From Paenarthrobacter nitroguajacolicus (GTDB lineage Bacteria; Actinomycetota; Actinomycetes; Actinomycetales; Micrococcaceae), in the NCBI RefSeq assembly GCF_029952445.1, contig NZ_JAQPPK010000019.1, positions 1 to 64,000 of the forward strand: 64,000 nt of DNA, in the 5' to 3' direction. Numbering within the stretch: position 1 is the stretch's first letter; each line of letters begins with the position of its first letter. A model generated the notes under the pieces. The model saw only the letters and a program-made list of their open reading frames with translations. It searched no databases and was not told the origin of the DNA. The position numbers were made by a program, and so were the translations under genes. Of the stretch, positions 61,062-64,000 are shown in pieces.

Positions 61062-63782
61062 ATGAACACCCCCTCCCCGTCCCCAGCCATCGGCACTCCC
61101 AGCCGGGCGTGGCGGTCCCGTGCCGACGCCTGGGAGTTCCTGGGATATGCCCTCAAGCAGCTGGCCGCCGACCGGCACCAGGAGTCCGGATTGCTGTCCC
61201 AGGTGGACCGGACGTTTGCCCTGTTGGAAGCCGTGGAACCGTATTGGGCCGAACCGGGGGTCGGGGCGGTGGCCCAGTTGCGACAACTGCACGACGACGG
61301 CGAACCCCAGGCCGCGCTGCATCTTCTGGGCGGCCTGCCCAACCTCCCGCTCGCCTCCTCCGGAGAACCGACGTCGGCTCCCCGCGGTGAGGCTGCGGAA
61401 GAGGACACCGTTGAACAACCGGACCAGGCCGAGCGTCCGCGTTTCGAGGTACTGGTGGTCGACGCGTTGTCGATCGAAGAGGCCGAAGCGCTGAAAACCA
61501 CCATGGCCGCGCAACGCCGGCCCTCGGATGCTTTTACCTACACGGTCAATGTGGTCCCGAGTTATGAAGACGCCCTTGTTGCTGTCCTGTTGAACCCGGA
61601 CATCCAGGCCGTGGTACTTCGGCCGGGATTCTCCATCCCAAGCTCCCAACAACTGGGCAGCGACCTGCGGCGATTCCTTGTCCGGCACACATCCGCCGGG
61701 CTCCAGGAATCCCGTCCCGTCCGTCGGATCCTCGGTTTGGCGGAGGCCATCTCCGGACTCCGCCCCGAGTTGGATGTCTATTTGGTGGCCGGAGTTTCCA
61801 TCGAATCACTCGCAGGCTCACTCACCCGGAAGTTCCGGCGCATCTTCCGCAGGCAGGACCACCTGGACCTGCATCTGTCCCTGTTGTCCGGGGTGACCGA
61901 GCGTTATGAAACTCCGTTCTTCACGGCCCTGCAGGAGTACAGCCGCCGGCCCGCCAGCGTCTTCCATGCGCTGCCGATTTCCCGCGGTGCCTCAGTAGGG
62001 AGCTCGCCGTGGATCCGCGACATGGCTGATTTCTATGGGACCAATCTGTTGCTCGCGGAAACCTCAGCCACATCCGGCGGCCTGGACTCCTTGCTGGATC
62101 CGCATGGTTCCATCAAGCGCGCACAGGACCTCGCCGCCCGGGCCTTTGGAGCGCAACGGAGCTACTTTGTTACCAACGGCACCTCCACGGCCAACAAGAT
62201 CGTGCACCAGTCGCTGCTGGCGCCCGGCGATGTGGTCCTGGTTGACAGGAACTGCCACAAGTCCCACCACTATGCCTTCATGCTGGCGGGCGCCCGTGTT
62301 TCCTACCTGGACGCCTACCCTCTGGACAAATACGCCTTCTACGGCGCTGTGCCCGTGGCAAGCCTGAAGCGGAGGCTCCTGGAATACCGCCGTGCCGGAC
62401 GGCTCCATGAAGTGAAGATGGTGACACTGACCAACTGCACCTTCGATGGTGTTGTCTACGACGTCGAGAGGGTCATGGAGGAATGCCTGGCCATCAAGCC
62501 GGACCTGGTCTTCCTCTGGGACGAGGCCTGGTTTGCCTTCGCCCGCTCCCATCCGGTGTACCGGCGTCGTACTGGCATGGCAGCCGCAGCCGCGCTGGAA
62601 GCCGCCTTCAGCAGCCCGGCCTATGCCGCCCGGCATGCTGAACAAGCCGCTGCCCTCCATGACCCGGCCACCGGAGAGCCGATCGACGACGACGCCTGGC
62701 TCAACACCCGCTTGATCCCGGACCCGGCGAAGGCACGGCTCCGGGTATACGCAACCCAGTCCACGCACAAAACCCTGACTTCCCTGCGGCAGGGCTCCAT
62801 GATCCACGTGTACGACCAGGACTTCGCGGATTCCAACCAGGAGTCCTTCCGCGAGGCCTACATGACCCACACGTCCACCTCGCCCAACTACCAGATCCTG
62901 GCGTCCCTGGACATTGGCAGGCGACAGGTGGAGCTGGAAGGGTTCGGCCTGGTTCAACGGCAATCCGATCTTGCCGTGTCCGTTGCCCAGGCCGTTGCCC
63001 GGCATCCCCTGCTGAAGAAGTACTTCCGCGTACTGTCCTCCCGCGACCTCATTGGTCCGCAATACAGGGAAACCACGTCCACCATGCCGCTCAGGGACGG
63101 GCTGGCCGAGTTGGAGGACGCCTGGCAACGGGACGAATTCGTGATCGACCCCAGCCGCCTGACGCTGGACATCAGCAGGACAGGGATCGACGGCGACACT
63201 TTCCGCCACAGCTACCTCATGGACGATCACGGCATCCAGGTCAACAAGACGTCACGGAACACCGTTTTGTTCATGACCAACATCGGTACGTCCCGCAGCT
63301 CGGTGGCCTACCTGATCGAGGTCCTGGTGAAACTGGCCGAAGGATTCGAGAACCCGCATCCCTCTGCCCGGCCCCGGACAGTTGCCGCAGCGTCCGGCCC
63401 CCACCGGACTCCCCCGCTGCCGGACTTCAGCACCTTTGCATCGCGTTTCCGCACCGACGATGCCTGCGAGGACGGCGATATCCGGGCCGCCTACTTTGAA
63501 AGTTACAAACCCGGGTCCACGGTTTACCTGTCGGCGGCTGAGGTCACGGCGGCAGTGGCCAAGGGGCAGGAGGTAGTGTCTGCTGGTTTTGTGACACCTT
63601 ACCCACCAGGCTTTCCCATCCTGGTGCCGGGCCAGGTGGTCACTCCAGAGACCTTGGAATTCATGGATGCCTTGGACACCCGGGAAATCCACGGATTCGA
63701 CCACGAGCGGGGATACCGGGTGTTTACGGATGGACTGGCCGCTTCGCGGGCGGGCGGCGGGCTCGTGGCAGTCGCGTCCTAG
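61062..63782 (+). CDS. Orn/Lys/Arg decarboxylase, large actinobacterial form
   Basis: A 906-residue PLP enzyme of fold type I. The Schiff-base lysine is K570 in YATQSTHKTLTSLRQGSMIH; upstream are GTSTANKIVHQSLLAPGD and LWDEAWFAFARSHPVY, and a C-terminal domain follows (NTVLFMTNIGTSRSSVAYLI). The catalytic lysine is about 185-215 residues further on than in E. coli AdiA/CadA/SpeF, so the N-terminus is extended and holds an acidic linker (GEAAEEDTVEQPDQAERPR). It decarboxylates arginine, lysine or ornithine to agmatine, cadaverine or putrescine, consuming a proton. Operon with the upstream permease; the substrate is not decidable. Confidence 0.92.
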   Translation: MNTPSPSPAIGTPSRAWRSRADAWEFLGYALKQLAADRHQESGLLSQVDRTFALLEAVEPYWAEPGVGAVAQLRQLHDDGEPQAALHLLGGLPNLPLASSGEPTSAPRGEAAEEDTVEQPDQAERPRFEVLVVDALSIEEAEALKTTMAAQRRPSDAFTYTVNVVPSYEDALVAVLLNPDIQAVVLRPGFSIPSSQQLGSDLRRFLVRHTSAGLQESRPVRRILGLAEAISGLRPELDVYLVAGVSIESLAGSLTRKFRRIFRRQDHLDLHLSLLSGVTERYETPFFTALQEYSRRPASVFHALPISRGASVGSSPWIRDMADFYGTNLLLAETSATSGGLDSLLDPHGSIKRAQDLAARAFGAQRSYFVTNGTSTANKIVHQSLLAPGDVVLVDRNCHKSHHYAFMLAGARVSYLDAYPLDKYAFYGAVPVASLKRRLLEYRRAGRLHEVKMVTLTNCTFDGVVYDVERVMEECLAIKPDLVFLWDEAWFAFARSHPVYRRRTGMAAAAALEAAFSSPAYAARHAEQAAALHDPATGEPIDDDAWLNTRLIPDPAKARLRVYATQSTHKTLTSLRQGSMIHVYDQDFADSNQESFREAYMTHTSTSPNYQILASLDIGRRQVELEGFGLVQRQSDLAVSVAQAVARHPLLKKYFRVLSSRDLIGPQYRETTSTMPLRDGLAELEDAWQRDEFVIDPSRLTLDISRTGIDGDTFRHSYLMDDHGIQVNKTSRNTVLFMTNIGTSRSSVAYLIEVLVKLAEGFENPHPSARPRTVAAASGPHRTPPLPDFSTFASRFRTDDACEDGDIRAAYFESYKPGSTVYLSAAEVTAAVAKGQEVVSAGFVTPYPPGFPILVPGQVVTPETLEFMDALDTREIHGFDHERGYRVFTDGLAASRAGGGLVAVAS

Positions 63783-63798
63783 GGTCACCCCGGCATAC

Positions 63799-64000
63799 TC
63801 AGCTGACCCGGTTGGCGCTCCATCCGAAAGCCGGGGCGATGTGCTGGGCCACGTTTCCCAACAGCTTGGCGTTGTATTCGACGCCAAGCTGGTTGGGGAC
63901 GGTCAGCAGGACCGTATCGGCGGATTGCACTGCGGCGTCCTTGGCCAGTTCTTCGGCTAGCTGGTCCGGTTCCCCGATGTAGCTTTTACCGAAACGGGAC
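63799..64000 (-). CDS. Luciferase-like flavin-dependent monooxygenase, C-terminal part (cut by window edge)
   Basis: The complement of 63799-63999 encodes 66 residues and a TGA stop, ending in LLGNVAQHIAPAFGWSANRV. The segment GKSYIGEPDQLAEELAKD and the following DTVLLTVPNQLGVEYNAKLL match the C-terminus of LLM-class flavin monooxygenases. The 5' part lies outside the window. It is convergent with the decarboxylase gene, with 16 bp between stops. Confidence 0.72.
   Translation of the reverse strand, partial: SRFGKSYIGEPDQLAEELAKDAAVQSADTVLLTVPNQLGVEYNAKLLGNVAQHIAPAFGWSANRVS

Noticed and set aside
61062..61500. Separate small gene at the 5' end of the decarboxylase
   Set aside because: The frame is continuous, codon use is uniform, and there is no internal stop, start or ribosome-binding site suggesting two genes.

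Overview
The window looks like a chromosomal segment from a high-GC Gram-positive soil actinobacterium of the Arthrobacter/Paenarthrobacter type. This is inferred from the strong G/C bias at third codon positions, frequent GTG/TTG starts, ATGA-type gene overlaps, and the family mix (GT87 integral-membrane mannosyltransferase, FprA-type ferredoxin-NADP reductases, efeUOB, PucR regulators). There is no prophage, CRISPR array, rRNA operon or complete insertion sequence. The only mobile-element trace is the 3' end of an IS481-type transposase at the left edge.

Layout. 0-7.2 kb: a TetR regulator diverges from an ABC sugar importer (lipoprotein plus two permeases, no ATPase) and a GH2 beta-galactosidase, with a perfect 24-bp palindrome between them. 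7.2-9.2 kb: HxlR regulator and MFS transporter. 9.3-12.7 kb: Tat-exported phospholipase C and a GT87 mannosyltransferase. 12.7-15.3 kb: transsulfuration pair (cystathionine beta-synthase and a cystathionine gamma-synthase/lyase). 15.4-20.5 kb: VOC protein, AlkA-like glycosylase, a DUF559 nuclease-like gene bracketed by palindromic repeats, acyl-CoA synthetase, ABM monooxygenase, thioredoxin. 20.6-23.1 kb: TetR regulator and ABC exporter. 23.1-27 kb: thioesterase, K+ channel, tRNA-Tyr, YajQ, a HicAB-type pair. 27.1-30.7 kb: efeUOB iron uptake behind an iron box. 30.7-36.6 kb: HtpX protease, MFS exporter, Fur-family regulator with catalase, DUF2461. 36.7-43 kb: APC permease and an alcohol/aldehyde dehydrogenase operon with DUF779 and its regulator. 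43-45.7 kb: first FprA and RarD. 45.8-50.3 kb: GABA/aminobutyraldehyde catabolism with a PucR regulator. 50.3-53.7 kb: CynX-type MFS with GntR, and a metallo-beta-lactamase/rhodanese fusion. 53.7-56.6 kb: second FprA and siroheme synthase. 56.7-63.8 kb: glutaminase and PucR regulator diverging from an amino-acid permease and an Orn/Lys/Arg decarboxylase. The right edge cuts a luciferase-like monooxygenase.

Themes. Many genes handle nitrogen and amines: glutaminase and a basic-amino-acid decarboxylase release ammonia and diamines, and the aldehyde dehydrogenase/GabT pair could carry putrescine-derived gamma-aminobutyraldehyde to succinate semialdehyde. A second theme is iron, sulfur and redox (EfeUOB, Fur/catalase, two FprAs, siroheme synthase, persulfide-dioxygenase-like fusion, transsulfuration).

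The most unusual structure is a dispersed family of intergenic palindromes: four related copies with 25-29-bp arms and the core GGGTCACTTATGGCCCAT, plus several unrelated single-copy palindromes in equivalent positions, nearly all abutting stop codons. Two of the four related copies, in opposite orientation, bracket the DUF559 nuclease-like gene. All functional assignments rest on reading the sequence and recalled family knowledge; no database search was run.
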